Notes: generated by a model not told the origin, from the letters alone. A stretch of 64,000 bases of DNA from Pachyseris speciosa (GCA_016490735.1 JAEMWC010000030.1:492001-556000); one strand, 5' to 3'. Numbered from the stretch's first letter, positions 1-11,199 are shown. A program made the numbers and translations.

Positions 1-2649
1 AACACCTCATTTAATTGGAAGTAGTGGAGATTTCCAGGAATGAATTTGGACATATTGAGAGCGATAGAGGAGATAGCTATGCATCCAGTTAAAAGGTGTG
101 CCCAAATACCATCGATAGAAGTTTAATTTATCTAAGAGGATGGAGTGATTAACGGTTACCCGTATCAAATGCCTTCTTTACATCAATGAATATGCCAATA
201 AAAATATTGTGAATTCATTCTTCTCAAATGAATCAAATATTTTATTAGTAAGTTCCAGTATTGCCATAAAAGTAGAATGTTTCTTTCTAAACCCATACTG
301 ATGATTATTGAGTATGCTATGTTTAGTGAGATAGTCCATTACACGACAATACAAGGCACTCTCAAGGATTTTAGAGAAGCAAGGAAAGATTAAGATAGGC
401 CTATAGTTAGTGAAGTTAGTGCTATCTTCACTTTTGAATAATTATGGGAAGTACTTTCAATTGGTGATTTTAAGCTTATCAGGCACAATGCCAGTTGAAA
501 AGGAGATATTGCACATTTGAGAGAGGGGAGATGGCAAGAGATCAATACTTTACTTTACTCAACTTTAATTATACAGATCTTAACATACAACACAAACCAA
601 AGATAAATTAACAGTTAAAATAACTATAAAAATACAAGATCTGAATAATTAGGTCAGTTTATACAGAACACGAAGATTCCTTATAAAAATAAACTGCCTC
701 AATGTAGCTCAAACAGTATACAAAAGCAGACAATATATCATTAATTAATTAATTGGTTCAATAGATGCTTTAATCACATTTAATATTAATACCATCCACT
801 CCCATTACTACTCTTCAGAGAGGATACTATATTGATAATTTCATCAGGGGTAGTAGGTGAAGCAAAGAAACTATCACTAAAAGAACCACTCAAATATGAT
901 TTGTGGTCAACAGTGGAGTGGGGAATTTTAGTGGCAAGAGAAGGACCAATTAATGTTAGTGAAGAATTCATTAAACTTATTTGCAATTAATTGAGGGTTG
1001 TTAATAGTGTTACCTCTGTTGTCCTTCATGGCAGTAGGTCCATAACTGGAATGTTTAGAAGAGATAACGGATTTAATTAAGGACCAGGTTTGTTTTAGTG
1101 ATGAACATATAGAAGACAATTTATCATGGTAGTACTTTTTCCTACATCGTTTGATTATATAGTTATATTTGTTACGGAATTTGGTATATTAAGCCTTGTT
1201 AGCTGGTGTAGGATTATTACAATTATATTGTTTATAGAGAGCGTACTTCCTACGACAGGAGTTTTGGAGTCCTGAGGTAAACCAAGGTTTGGCTTTTGAA
1301 TTTTCTTTGACAGTGATAATCTTAACAGGAAAGCATGTTTCATAGATTGGATAAAGACAGTCCATAAAAGAATTGTACAATGCATTTGAAGAGGAAGATT
1401 GTGAGAAACCCCAATTAATAGAACAAAGATGGGAATGAAAATTTTCAATGTTTTGAGAAGTTATAAGACGTTTATGGTACACTGAAGATTTAGTTTTAGG
1501 TTTAAGGGAACAATAATAATTATTAGTGATCTGAAATATAGGTATGTGATCAGAAATGTCAGACCAAAGGACACCACTAAATTTGTGATTGTCAAGGTCA
1601 TTGGAGAAGATGTTATCGATCAAAGTAGCTGAATGAGACGTGATCCTTGTTGGTTTAGAGATAAGAGGATAGAAACCATTGGATTACATGAGATCAATGA
1701 AATCATTAGTAGGAACTAATTGTGAGTCAGCATTAAGAATATTAATGTTAAAGTCACCAAAAAGGAACCATAATTTATTCTCAAAGCTGATTTTAGCAAG
1801 GACTTACAAGTTTAATTTCATCATTAAAGATTTCAGTCTGAATGTTAGAGGGTTTGTATAAACAGCCCAAGATGACATTTTTCTCATTATTTGGTTGGAC
1901 AATTTTAACAAAAAACAGATTCAAGGACATAATTCATAGATTCAAGGTCACACCTTTTCTTGTATTCATAAGTATCACAAAGAAATATGCCAACACCACC
2001 TCCTGATCCAACAGGTCTGGGTTTAGAAATAAAATGGTAACCAGGGATACTATACAAATCATTAGGAGTGGTGTCTAGCCAGGTTTCAGAGAGGCCAATG
2101 GCTGAGAAAGATGTATTTAGGGTGGAGAGGTGTTCCTCTAGGTCAACAGAGTGTTTTTTAAAGCTGCGTATATTCAAGTGAAATAATGAGAAGCAGTTGG
2201 AGTTAGAGTCAGAGAACAGATTATTGAACTGTCTACTGTTCATATAAGTACACCTAGATAGTAAGTTAGAAGTTGATGAGAGCATATTGATGACAGGATC
2301 AAGGTCAGAGTTGAGAAGAAGTTGGAAAAGTATCAGGGTCTTCCAAGAACAGATTGAAATATTTAGTTTCCAAAAGAGAGCTGTCAAAATTGGCAGAAGA
2401 TTGAAGATCTAACAAGGCAAAATAGAAATCGGTATGACTATCAAAATGATTAAAAGGAAACGTGTCAGAGAGGCAGATAGAACAATACCAGTCATCATGA
2501 GAATGCGTCAAGTCATTATATTCTGAAAGAGAAAGTGGGGTACATTTCAGTTGTGTCCATAAGTGACAAATATTACAAAAGATAGCTTTGTGGTTATTAT
2601 GAACTCGAAATTTGCATATAGAACACAGACTTTTTACACACTTTGGCAT
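1..2649 (-). mobile_element. CR1/L2-like non-LTR retrotransposon (LINE), degenerate, 3' end outside window
   Basis: Read on the minus strand, this is a broken LINE. At 2305-2649 is a Cys/His-rich N-terminal domain (CSIC, CNIC, HLW, WYCSIC pattern), PHD-finger-like, as seen at the N-terminus of many CR1-type elements. At 1905-2387, in another frame, is an apurinic-type endonuclease with the motifs LNIRS, GLSETWLD and GGGVGIF; its catalytic SDH motif (SDISDHIPIF) follows at 1189-1623. The linker KPWFTSGLQNSCRRKYALYK leads to reverse transcriptase. RT motifs are readable in broken frames at about 60-480, including FIDVKKAFDT near 158-196 and a YGFRKKHST-like block. Frame changes between domains and stops show it is dead. 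About 541-780 does not read as LINE and may be an insertion. The YxDD box and 3' end lie left of base 1. Family assignment to CR1/L2 rests on motif style only. Confidence 0.85.
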
Positions 2650-2687
2650 ACACTATGGCATACAATAAAAGAAAGAAAAAAAGTAAC

Positions 2688-2731
2688 AAATAAATAAATA
2701 AATAAATAAATAAATTAATTAATTAATTAAG
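2688..2731. repeat. AAAT/TTAA microsatellite at the LINE 5' end
   Basis: A run of TAAA units followed by TTAA units directly precedes the 5' end of the minus-strand LINE. Confidence 0.85.
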
Positions 2732-2759
2732 AAAAAATTAATATAAAATTAACCTTAAG

Positions 2760-3190
2760 TGTTAAGTGTTTTAAAGTAAGTTGACTTAACAAATAATGAA
2801 TTCAAATATATTATTTGCCGGTAAGTACAAGTTAAAACATTTGTGGAGCACAAAATTAGGCAGCCATCTTAACAATTCTCTCGCTTTAAAGTGAGAGACG
2901 GAGTCATAAACGTGAGACAAAGCGACACCAGACAACCACAAATTTGTCTTCAATTCACTGTGCAGCCGACAGCGTCTTTTGTTGATGTTTGGCAGTTGTC
3001 TCAATCCCATACTCTGCTAGTTTCAAAAATTACATAAGTGGATCCTTTCAGTTTGGTGGAAAATTAAAATTAGTCTCTCGCTCACTGACATTTTTCAGAC
3101 TTCTGATAAACCTTATGCAAATTTGTGCTGAAATTTGATCCACTGGGAATGAAGAGCTTACGTGAGAAGCGTTGCGTGACGACCCAAAAA
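2760..3190. other. No gene recognised
   Basis: I see no coding or RNA signal and no clear repeat between the LINE 5' end and the hairpin repeat that begins near 3190. Short ORFs here have no recognisable motif. Confidence 0.5.
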
Positions 3191-3275
3191 AGACGAATGT
3201 GTGGAATACCTGTAGTGATACCTGTGGTATCCCACACTGTTGCTATCGACTCTGTAAAAAAAGCTAGCTAACATA
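3190..3275 (-). repeat. Short dispersed hairpin repeat, copy 1
   Basis: On the minus strand this shares with 34941-35003 the blocks GAGTCGATAGCAA, GTGGGATACCACAGGTATC and AGCTAGCTT. The second copy contains a clean palindrome, GTGGGATACC-ACA-GGTATCCCAC. The two copies are in opposite orientation 31 kb apart, so this is a dispersed element. Confidence 0.7.
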
Positions 3276-3359
3276 ATACCCGAAGCTGTTTGACTGAGAA
3301 CGACGAAATTTGACTGGAAACTCCAATACCGACCATTCAAAAGTGGTCAGACAATTGAC

Positions 3360-3830
3360 GACACTTGACTGATTACAGCCGATAACATGCACGCGAGATC
3401 TAGAAAGAGATAAACTACATTCTTACGATACTTTTCGCTTCATCTGATGGAAGGATTTTACAAAATATAAACCTATTTATTTTCATTTAAAGTCAAATAC
3501 AATTCTTGTCGAGTTCTTCAACAGACGCCTTGATTTATGGAACAGAAAGAAAGCTCAAAGAAAGCGATGGAAAATATTATGTCACTTGCTAGGCTACAAG
3601 AGCGATCACATTTCACTGGGTGGATGTGATGATCACATTTCATTTGGAAGATGTGATGATTCAGGGGATATTTCGGAGCAAAGTTTTGAGATTTCTTTGC
3701 CAGTTTTTGGAAGAACACTTTGTTTTGCCTTTTTGCTACATTGTTAACATTAACTAACAGCGCTTACAACTGCGAGGATCATTCTTCATTTGAGCGCTTA
3801 CTCCAGAGGCAAACAGAGAGAACAAAAATA
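3360..3830. other. No gene recognised; small internal duplication
   Basis: Nothing coding is supported. At 3600-3662 the motif GATGTGATGATCACATTTC-like recurs twice in a short space, giving small overlapping inverted repeats. Confidence 0.45.
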
Positions 3831-3837
3831 ATAATTA

Positions 3838-3925
3838 ATAATTTAGAACTTATATAGCGCATTTTCCATGTGTATATGTTCAAATGCACTTTACAAGCAG
3901 ATGAAATTGGAATTTGGAAATGTCG
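3838..3925 (-). mobile_element. 5'-truncated SINE (3' end fragment)
   Basis: Nearly identical to the 3' part of the full-length SINE at 9846-10109: both contain AACTTATATAGCGCATTTTC, TGTGTATATGTTCAAATGC and ACAAGCAGATGAAATTGGAA. The tRNA-derived head is missing, and the match stops after GGAAATGT, as expected for 5' truncation in LINE-mediated retroposition. Confidence 0.85.
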
Positions 3926-4117
3926 AGCTCTCTTTAGCGTCTTTCGAGTTCCATTCATCAGAAACTGTGGAGCGTTGGAAATAAAAGGTTTTGGACTTTC
4001 TCATTTATGTAAGTCAGGCCACATGTTCATAAAGATTACATCAATTGGCAGTTTGACATATGATCCACATCTTTTCGCAAATATCATTTTTATTTAGCTG
4101 GTGTGTCTCCTTCAGAT

Positions 4118-4335
4118 ACAGCTACGCTCTAACGGGAAAGGATCAGATGCTAACATGGTTGAATAACGCCACTAACAGATATGAGCAACGCTCTAATGGG
4201 TAAGGATCAGGTGCTAATGGATACGACTGATGCTCTAACGGACATGGGTCACAAGCTAACAGACTGAATAATGCTACTAAAGGTTTTCATCAATGTTTCT
4301 AATGGATGACTAATGGATAGCTAACGTTTTAGATT
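4118..4335. repeat. Degenerate tandem repeat, about 60-80 bp period
   Basis: The phrase GCTCTAACGG-AAGGATCAG-TGCTAA recurs with variation at about 4127, 4189 and 4234, followed by weaker copies. It is a decayed tandem array with no coding signal. Confidence 0.5.
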
Positions 4336-4428
4336 GTTTAACGGAAAGTTGTTTGTGTACGTTTTCTGGGGTTTTTTGTGCTATTTGTGACCCACAGAGG
4401 CCAGTTTACTCTCTCTGAAAACAATGGT

Positions 4429-4504
4429 CTTGTATATAAGCTGCACCCACGATTTTGAGTCCAAAATTTCCTCTAAAAGATGCAGCTTATACACAAGTTT
4501 TTAC
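4429..4504. repeat. Short hairpin repeat (MITE-like)
   Basis: Inverted arms CTTGTATATAAGCTGCACC and its near complement GATGCAGCTTATACACAAG surround about 35 bases. No flanking duplication was identified. Confidence 0.6.
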
Positions 4505-5117
4505 GGTAATCAAAAACATCATAAAATTGTTTATACTTTGTCAGTCTGCTATCTTATAAAACTCCCTGATGGATTGCCACCTAATTAGCATCTGCACCCT
4601 TGAGTGCCTCAGTGAACTTGTACCTGGTAGGCTCACCCATGCCAGACAGGTCAAAGGGTAGAAGTCAAAGTAAGTACAATCCACTTGTCCTCTGGGTTGG
4701 AGGTTTATACAGTACCACTCAAAAGTAAGTAGACAGTCCCTTGCGTCTCAATCCTCGAGTCTCGAGACTCGATTCTCAAAAATTTCAAGGATCGAGTCTC
4801 GAGTCGAGTTGCAAGACTTTCAAGGCAAGTCTTTCGAGTTTCGAGTCGAGAAACTAATGAGCTTGTTGATTGACTGACCTCTCGAGAAATAAATTGAAAA
4901 AAGGACTGCACTTGAAAGCGTTGTACATACCGAAAATTCGTATCCCATGGCGTGAAATGTTGCAAATATGGTGGCGAAATTCGCAAACTCTTTCGAAATT
5001 TCGAAGAAGCAGTGTTAGAATTTTCGAAATTTCGAAAGAACGAATTTTCGAAGTAGTGGATTTTGGTCGAACTTTCATGTGGAGAAAAGAATAGCCGCAA
5101 AGTCTATTTACCAGTAT

Positions 5118-5725
5118 GTTGTTATTTTTAGCATGCACCAACGAGCGTGAATTTTCGGCATCATGGCAAACATAAAATAGTGATATCTCCGGTTCTACAA
5201 GGCGTACAGAGACAATTAAAATGGCAAAATACGCTTTCTTCAAGGCTGAAATTCGATATAAATATAAAACTGTTGATGAAGCGCCGTCTAAAAAAGAGTT
5301 ATTTCTTTGCAAGTAAAATCTTAACTGTGTTGCTATTTTTAGTACGCACAGCGAGCGTAGATTTTCGGCATCACGGCAAACATAAAACAGTGATATCTCC
5401 GGCTCTACAAGGCGTACAGAGATGATTGAAACGGCAAAATACTCTTTCTTCAAGGCTGAAATTTGATATAAAACTGTTTATGATGCGCCGTTGAAAAAAG
5501 AGTTATTTCTTAGCAAGTTAAGTCTTAATTGTGTTGCTATTTTTATTACGTACCCGTGAGCGAAGATATTTGGTGTCACGGCAAACATAAAATAGTAATA
5601 TCTCCGGTTCTACGAGGCATACTGAGACGATTGAAACGACAAAATACTCTTTCTTCAAGGCTGAAATTCGATGTAAAACTGTTTATGATGCGCCGTCGAA
5701 GAAAGAGTTATTTCTTTGCAATTGA
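5118..5725. repeat. Three tandem units of about 204-211 bp
   Basis: Units begin at 5118, 5329 and 5533 with GTTGYTATTTTTA and share TCACGGCAAACATAAAA, ATATCTCCGG, TTCTTCAAGGCTGAAATTYG and AAGAGTTATTTCTT. Units differ by point changes and small indels. Short ORFs across them are by-products of the repeat. Confidence 0.9.
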
Positions 5726-6157
5726 GTGTGGTTTATGCAGATCTGGTCAAAAATGTCACGAACTGACTCGATGCCTGATGTTGGCCGACAGATGTTTGCG
5801 AAAAGTGTTTCTGAAGACAAAATCTCTTTGAAAATTTGCAGCACTCTTCGAAAATTTGAATAACTATGTACAAAATTTTGCGTTGCTGCTAGAAGTTTCG
5901 ATTGAATTCTTTCCTTTTCGTAGGTAAAAAATTTAAGTTTGAAAAGACAATGCGGCTTCGGTCAGATGCGATAACAAAACACGCAGTTCTTTCCTACTCG
6001 TTTTTGGTCTTGTTCACTGTATTTTGTAAATGAATTAGCCAGTATGTATATGTAAACAGAACATCCAGTGTACTTGCAAACACCACACGAAATGAAAATT
6101 AAGGTTTAGTCTTTAGATTTTGTTGTTTCATGCCCACTATAAACACTCAGCATTATA

Positions 6158-6543
6158 AAGCCCCGGCTACACGTTCAAACATTGTTATAAAACATTTGTT
6201 GGATGAACAATGTTAGAACGTGTAGCATGCATGTTTGATGACATTTCTTCAACATTTTTTGTTGGAAGAATGTTTTGATTGCAATCAAACATTTTCTCCA
6301 ACATACAACAAATGTTGAAACGTGTAGCCGCCCTTTCAACATTGTATTGTAAAGACCAATCAGAGTTAAGGGCCCAGTCTCCAATCCAAAAGACTATAGG
6401 CAGAGGTGGAAATTGTTGAGGTCAGACTCCCGAAGCGACGGTTTTCCAACATGTTATATGCGTGTCCAACATTGTTAGAAGCATTCTTACAACAATGTTG
6501 GGTCGTGTTCTTCTAACAATGTTACAACGTGTAGCCAGGGCTT
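6158..6543. mobile_element. MITE nested in the Tc1/mariner-like element
   Basis: The ends AAGCCCCGGCTACACGTTC and GAACGTGTAGCC-type inverse (right end CAACGTGTAGCCAGGGCTT) form an imperfect TIR of about 30 bp. The interior is filled with inverted copies of AACATTGTT/AACAATGTT and ACGTGTAGC, so the whole element can fold extensively. No coding capacity. Confidence 0.8.
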
Positions 6544-7092
6544 AAAGTGATCGCGCTGGGGGTTGAGATGCGAAGTACATGTACCGATACTTCAAGTTTG
6601 CGTGCGAACAGCTATTGTTGTTTCTTCGAGAGATAAATCGTTTCCTCGAATCCCGGCCTCGAACTTCTTCGAGTTTGCATATTTGTTTCTCGATTCTTGA
6701 TGCTTGATCCTTGATACTCGCGTCTTGAAACTTGAACGTCTTGACATTCGAGACATGCGTATCGAGTTTTGAGGATCGAGTCGAGACTGTCAACTTACTT
6801 TTGAGCGGTACTGTATCACAAGGGATGCCTAAAGTTCAGTGAAGAGAATATTCACATTGGTCCCAGGATTGAAAGGGTTAATTCACAGTAACTCACTGCT
6901 GCATAATCTGTTATTCCAATGGTTCCAACTCCATCCTCCTCAGAAATCCATTCATGCTTTTTTGTATATTTCCTCTCTAGAAATATCAAATAATACCTGT
7001 ATTAAGTTGACATTTAACCTTATATCCAACTTGCTGCAAATTACTTCATGCTTGGGACACAGATCAACTACATGTATCATCTAAGTAACCTA

Positions 7093-7633
7093 CAGGGCAG
7101 GAAAAAACCCAGGGGCAAGTAAATTTTGCTCTTGGGCAAGAGAAAATAGAAGTTTGGTGGCCCAGTGGGCATGTGAAATTAGCCTCAGTAGTCTTGTGAG
7201 TCTGTCTGAAATTGTCAGCTTGATAAATGATTATTTCCAGTCAAAAACTACATTTGTATTTCAAAACTTAAGACTGCAAGCTAGATCAGCAAAGCAATGA
7301 GTTGACAGCCTGGATTAATTTAAAATCCAAACATACAGTACGTACATACTTTCACAGAAAAGGAAAGCTGAACAGCCAACTAATAGATACAAAATTAGAA
7401 TTATAAAAAAAGTGAAAGAGACAGTGTGTGTACTTGGTACTGTCTACAGTCAGTGATAGACTATAACAAAATGAGTTCACTAGTACTTAACTTGGTGAAA
7501 ATTACACAAACTACTGTAGTTGATAAGAAGCATTGCATTCCCATTGGGCAAGTAATATTTAAGTGGGGGCAAGTGAAAACTGATAATTACTGGCCCACTG
7601 GATGAGTGCTTTTCAAATTCTTTTCCTGCCCTG
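7093..7633. mobile_element. TIR element with 5-bp target duplication
   Basis: The ends are CAGGGCAGGAAAA and TTTTCCTGCCCTG, a perfect 13-bp TIR. ACCTA flanks it on both sides (7088-7092 and 7634-7638). Subterminal GGGCAAGT words recur in direct and inverted form. There is no transposase, so superfamily is not assigned. Confidence 0.8.
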
Positions 7634-7639
7634 ACCTAG

Positions 7640-8430
7640 TCATGTGTTTAACTTTTGACATTAAGGCTGAAATTCTAAAATCAGCCCATGAATGAGCAAC
7701 TCAAAAGTTAACCAAAGATCACCCAGTATTTATGCATGTTAATGATTGGTCAATTCTAACAGTTAATGCAGTCATTCATGCTTGGCTTATCTTTTAGGTC
7801 ATAGTCTAAATGCTAATTCTTGAAATTTAGGCATTCATATGAAAATAAGTCCACACATATTTGCCAGATGATAATTAATCTGAAAGTGAAACTAAACCGT
7901 CAACCCATTGAGCAAGATTTCTGCACAAACATAAGTCTTACATCAATATCATTATTAAACTTAACTATCAATAGTTTATTTTAATTATATATCCCAGCCT
8001 CACATCCAATTTTGCTATAAAAGAACTCATGATCGAGAGAAAAATTTTTTCTGTTAAGACTGTTAAGATTTGGGACTCAGTTGGAATGTACGCATAAAAC
8101 CAGTCATGTACATCCAGTTATTGTAAAACTTCAAACAAGCACAAGAAATAATTTGCTTTGTGATTCAACGTTCTATGTCACGGGCCATTTGTGCGCGCCT
8201 GGCCAGTAATTTTACGCAATATATTTAATTTCATCTCTTATGTCACATCTCAAATAAAGCGATCGTAGGATCGTTACCTCCAAGAAGCCCTCTTGTAAAA
8301 TGAAGTTGTCGTTTTAGCTGAAAGCTGGAGCTGCACAGCACTGTTCTTTTGGAGGTTACTAAATTGAAAAGCAGAGGAAACACTCTGCTTGAACCTCTCG
8401 CCGCAGCAGCCATACCTGACAAAGAAATCT
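7640..8430. other. No gene recognised
   Basis: AT-rich sequence without coding, RNA or repeat signal that I can support. Confidence 0.45.
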
Positions 8431-8437
8431 AATCGGT

Positions 8438-8529
8438 CAATCTCGTTCCCAGAATCCACGTGTCTTTTGGTCAGCGTCAGTGTTCTTTGCGCTGACCAAA
8501 AGACACGTGGGTTCTGGGGAACGAGATTG
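8438..8529. mobile_element. Short fold-back element of the CAATCTCG family
   Basis: Arms of about 39 bp: CAATCTCGTTCCCAGAATCC, then ACGTGTCTTTTGGTCAGCG; the right side is the near-perfect inverse, ending CGAGATTG. The loop is about 13 bases. The terminal words match the elements at 10962-11190, 20406-20483 and 40783-40829. No flanking duplication is visible here. Confidence 0.8.
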
Positions 8530-9109
8530 CCACAAACCCGGGGTCCTTACCATTTACACGGAAATGCCGGAAATTCTGGTTGGAAAATGAAATGGTACAC
8601 ACCATTCCATTTGGAACGTTTCAGAAATTATAGGCCGTCGGCTTTATCAACGCAATTTTTCTTTTATTTATGAGTTTTCCAGTTGACACTAGTACATTTT
8701 GTGATTTGTCCATTTTGCGTTTGCACAAACTGCAACACTGCATATTTTCACCTGAAATTTCCACCCGGATGGTTTGTGTAAATGGTAAGCGCCCCCGGTA
8801 TCCCCTTTGAATTAATTGATTATGATTATAGTTAATTTAGAACACTAACAGTCTGAAAGGAATTCTGGGAAGTCAGCATTTTTGTTGTAAAAAGACAATT
8901 ACCATAGAATTCCTAAAGTAAAGGCCCCCGTTACTTTCGGATTTTTCATGCAAAAGGGGCCGCTACTTTCGGGTAGCCGTTATTTTCGGACTCGAAGTGG
9001 TCTTAGACAAAGAGGACACGTATTATGAAATTTAAAAGTCATTCCATTTATGCATATTCCTACGTAAAGAATTATAAAGCAGCAATTAATAGAAATATTT
9101 AAAGGGAAC

Positions 9110-9240
9110 ATTTTATTTATTTATTATTTATTTATATATATATTTATTTATTTATTTTAATTAATGATTTATCTTTTTACCAATATTGTACATAGTCAAA
9201 TCTTTTTTTTTTAATATTATTATCTATTTTATTATTACTT
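9110..9240. repeat. AT-rich low-complexity (TTTA)n
   Basis: Imperfect TTTATTTA runs followed by a poly-T stretch. Confidence 0.8.
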
Positions 9241-9416
9241 TCATTTTGTTATAGTCTATTGGTGATGGGCCTTCTCTTTAATAGACTTAAGTAAAATGTA
9301 GATGTAGAACCAGATGAACAAACAGCAAACAAAACAGACTACCTTGAAGGAGCACAGTCTCGATATTTGGGTCATTATTAGAGAGATAAAAAAAATTACT
9401 CAACTAATGCGAAACA

Positions 9417-9753
9417 GTGAAATATCAAATTTTCAGGGAAGATGAGCACCAAAGAGACAAGAATAAATGCAAATATAGCCTGCATAGCTGGCGGTATTGT
9501 AGGCGCGCGCGAAATAAAGTATTTAGCGCGCGCCTTCAATACCGCCAGCAACGCAGGTTAATGCAAATATGGTGAAGGATGGAGAAGATTGAAACGGATT
9601 ACAAATTACGTTCAAATTACCTTTTTGAAAAATTTAGGCTAAATTTTTTTAAAAGGTATTTTGTAATGCGTTTCAATTTTCTCCATCCTCGCTATATTTG
9701 CATTTATTCTTGTCTCTTTGGTGCTTATCTTCCCTGGAAATTTGTTATTTCAC
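9417..9753. mobile_element. Fold-back element interrupted by a MITE
   Basis: The left arm starts GTGAAATATCAAATTTTCAG and the right arm is its inverse, ending GAAATTTGTTATTTCAC. The inner part (GGATGGAGAAGATTGAAACG against CGTTTCAATTTTCTCCATCC) also pairs. The arms align continuously only if 9477-9559 plus one copy of AATGCAAATAT is removed, so the MITE landed in the left arm after the fold-back existed. Confidence 0.85.
9477..9559. mobile_element. 83-bp palindromic MITE with 9-11 bp target duplication
   Basis: Ends AGCCTGC and GCAGGTT enclose the inverted blocks GCTGGCGGTATTG and GGCGCGCGC. AATGCAAATAT occurs directly on both sides (9466-9476 and 9560-9570). The opposite arm of the surrounding fold-back has this target word only once and no insertion. 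A 9-bp-class duplication suggests a Mutator-like transposase, but one to two bases of the duplication are ambiguous. Confidence 0.88.
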
Positions 9754-9845
9754 TACAGTATTGCAGCGCGGTTCATAAGTTTAACTCACAGATTAAGCGA
9801 TTCTTTAAACGCTCTTCAATCAAGCTGTTCCATCAACTTTCCGAT

Positions 9846-9977
9846 AATAATTTATAATAATTTAGAACTTATATAGCGCATTTTCCATGTGTATATGTTC
9901 AAATGCGCTTTACAAGCAGATGAAATTGGAATTTGGAAATGTTGGTTTTTGTGGAGAGGGGAAAACCGGAGAACCCG

Positions 9978-10021
<44 letters not shown>

Positions 10022-10109
10022 AACCCACATATGACGTCGAGTCCGGGAATCGAACCCGGGCCACATTGGTGGAAGGCGAGTGCTCTCACCACTGCGCCAT
10101 CCCTGCTAC
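9846..10109 (-). mobile_element. Full-length tRNA-derived SINE
   Basis: On the minus strand the head carries Pol III boxes: A box TGGCGCAGTGGTGAGAG (about 10081-10097) and B box GGGTTCGATTCCC (about 10038-10051). The body contains CTCTCCACAAAAACC and the tail ends GCGCTATATAAGTTC plus A/T-rich repeats, a tail type shared with LINE-mobilised SINEs. A truncated relative lies at 3838-3925. Confidence 0.88.
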
Positions 10110-10185
10110 CCTATTGAGGGCAGACAGTTTCTCTTTGAGTGAGTTCTTTAACTCTGGTAGGTATTTTTCAAAATGCCGTTACTCT

Positions 10186-10232
10186 CGGGTAACCGTTACT
10201 TTCGGGGGGGGGGGAGGGGGCGTTACTTTCGG
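10186..10232. repeat. Poly-G tract
   Basis: A G-rich low-complexity run inside the right flank of the CGTTACTTTCGGG element. Confidence 0.8.
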
Positions 10233-10311
10233 GATTTAATAGGAGGGCAAAAAAATAACGTTACTTTGGGGTAGCCGTTACTTTCAGAATTCTACGGTAT
10301 CAGTGTTCGGA

Positions 10312-10382
10312 CAGGACTCGAACCTACGACGCTTTCTAATCCTCTCTTGTAACATGATGTAACCACTAGACCACCACAATGG
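10312..10382 (-). mobile_element. tRNA-like SINE head, minus strand
   Basis: Read on the minus strand: A box TGGTCTAGTGGT (about 10362-10373) and B box GGTTCGAGTCC (about 10314-10324), at tRNA-like spacing. The acceptor and anticodon stems do not pair well, so this is a SINE or tRNA relic and not a functional tRNA. Confidence 0.6.
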
Positions 10383-10749
10383 GCTCCTGACCACCACGTC
10401 ACTGGTTGAACAAATATCAATTTTAAACATAATAATTCATGCGCTTATTCTACACCCTGTAGGAAGCCTATATAATTACTCGCAAAAAAATAATTTTAGA
10501 AAGTGAATGGAAAAGGTTGATCACCAAACCTCAACAAAAAGCTAACCATTCAAACAAGTTGAACAATTGATTTTTATTGATTTGTTATTAGTTAAATACA
10601 GAATTACCTGACCCGCAGGTAGCAAAGCTAATCTAGGCGGGCCAGGAGATCAGCAAAATCAGCGCTTAGGCCTAATCATTGTGGATCACTGATATTCTAT
10701 GCAAGACTCTATTAAATATCTAGTTATACAACCTCCTGTCGTCTTGTTC

Positions 10750-10816
10750 TTCAGTGGTCTAGTGGTAAGTAGCCGTTCTTAGTAGCGGTAGTTCCGGGTT
10801 CAAATCCAGTCCAACT
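10750..10816 (+). mobile_element. tRNA-like SINE head, plus strand
   Basis: A box TGGTCTAGTGG (10755-10765) and B box GGGTTCAAATCC (10797-10807). It shares the A-box wording of the minus-strand copy 430 bp to the left, so the two face each other. Stem pairing is too poor for a tRNA gene. Confidence 0.6.
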
Positions 10817-10961
10817 AATATAATTTTTTTTAATGTGTTCTTTTCTGAAATGTCCTGGGAAACAGTGCACTAAATTAACGATAATCATAAATTCAAAGCA
10901 ACTTGACAATTAACTATAATCAAAGTCAGGCGCTCCGCAATCCGCCATTAGGAGGTCCCGT

Positions 10962-11190
10962 CAATCTCGTACCCAGAGTCCTCAGGCTCTTTGGCCAGCG
11001 GTTCGTCGCCAAGAGAGACTCTTAGAGAGACTCTGGGATACTGGAAAAAATCAGATTTTTGGATTGGCTGGCCCGTAACGGCTTCCATTGTTTTACCCCA
11101 GATTTTCTGGGAAAACAGTCCATTATCCCAGAGTCTCCCCGGGTGTCCACCCGCTGACCAAACAGTCCAAGGACTCTGGGTACGAGATTG
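10962..11190. mobile_element. MITE of the CAATCTCG family with 9-10 bp target duplication
   Basis: The left end CAATCTCGTACCCAGAGTCC and its inverse at the right end form long arms that continue as CTCTTTGGCCAGCGG and GAGACTCTGGGATA on the left, each with an inverted counterpart. AGGTCCCGTC flanks both sides (10953-10962 and 11191-11200; one base is shared with the terminus, giving a 9-bp duplication). A 9-bp duplication with long TIRs is typical of Mutator-like elements. Confidence 0.88.
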
Positions 11191-11199
11191 AGGTCCCGT

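Larger units (their letters stand above)
4710..6813. mobile_element. Non-autonomous Tc1/mariner-like TIR element
   Basis: The left end is CAGTACCACTCAAAAGTAAG and the right end is its near-perfect inverted copy (ACTTACTTTTGAGCGGTACTG). Both ends are bounded by TA (4708-4709 and 6814-6815). A TA target duplication and a CAGT terminus fit Tc1/mariner. No transposase is readable, so it is non-autonomous. Inside are arrays of GAGTCTCGA-like words in both subterminal regions, a three-unit tandem array (5118-5725) and a separate nested MITE (6158-6543). Size is 2104 bp. Confidence 0.85.
8900..10299. mobile_element. TIR element with repeated CGTTACTTTCGGG words, host to nested insertions
   Basis: Ends TACCATAGAATTC and GAATTCTACGGTA form a 13-bp TIR with one mismatch. 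Both flanks inside the ends carry repeated TTACTTTCGGG and GGGTAGCCGTTA words. The middle is filled by a fold-back element (9417-9753) with its own MITE insertion and by a SINE (9846-10109), so the original element was much smaller. Confidence 0.7.

Noticed and set aside
9887..10239. ORFs of 76 and 116 codons across the SINE at 9846-10109
   Set aside because: They are antisense readings through SINE and poly-G sequence.
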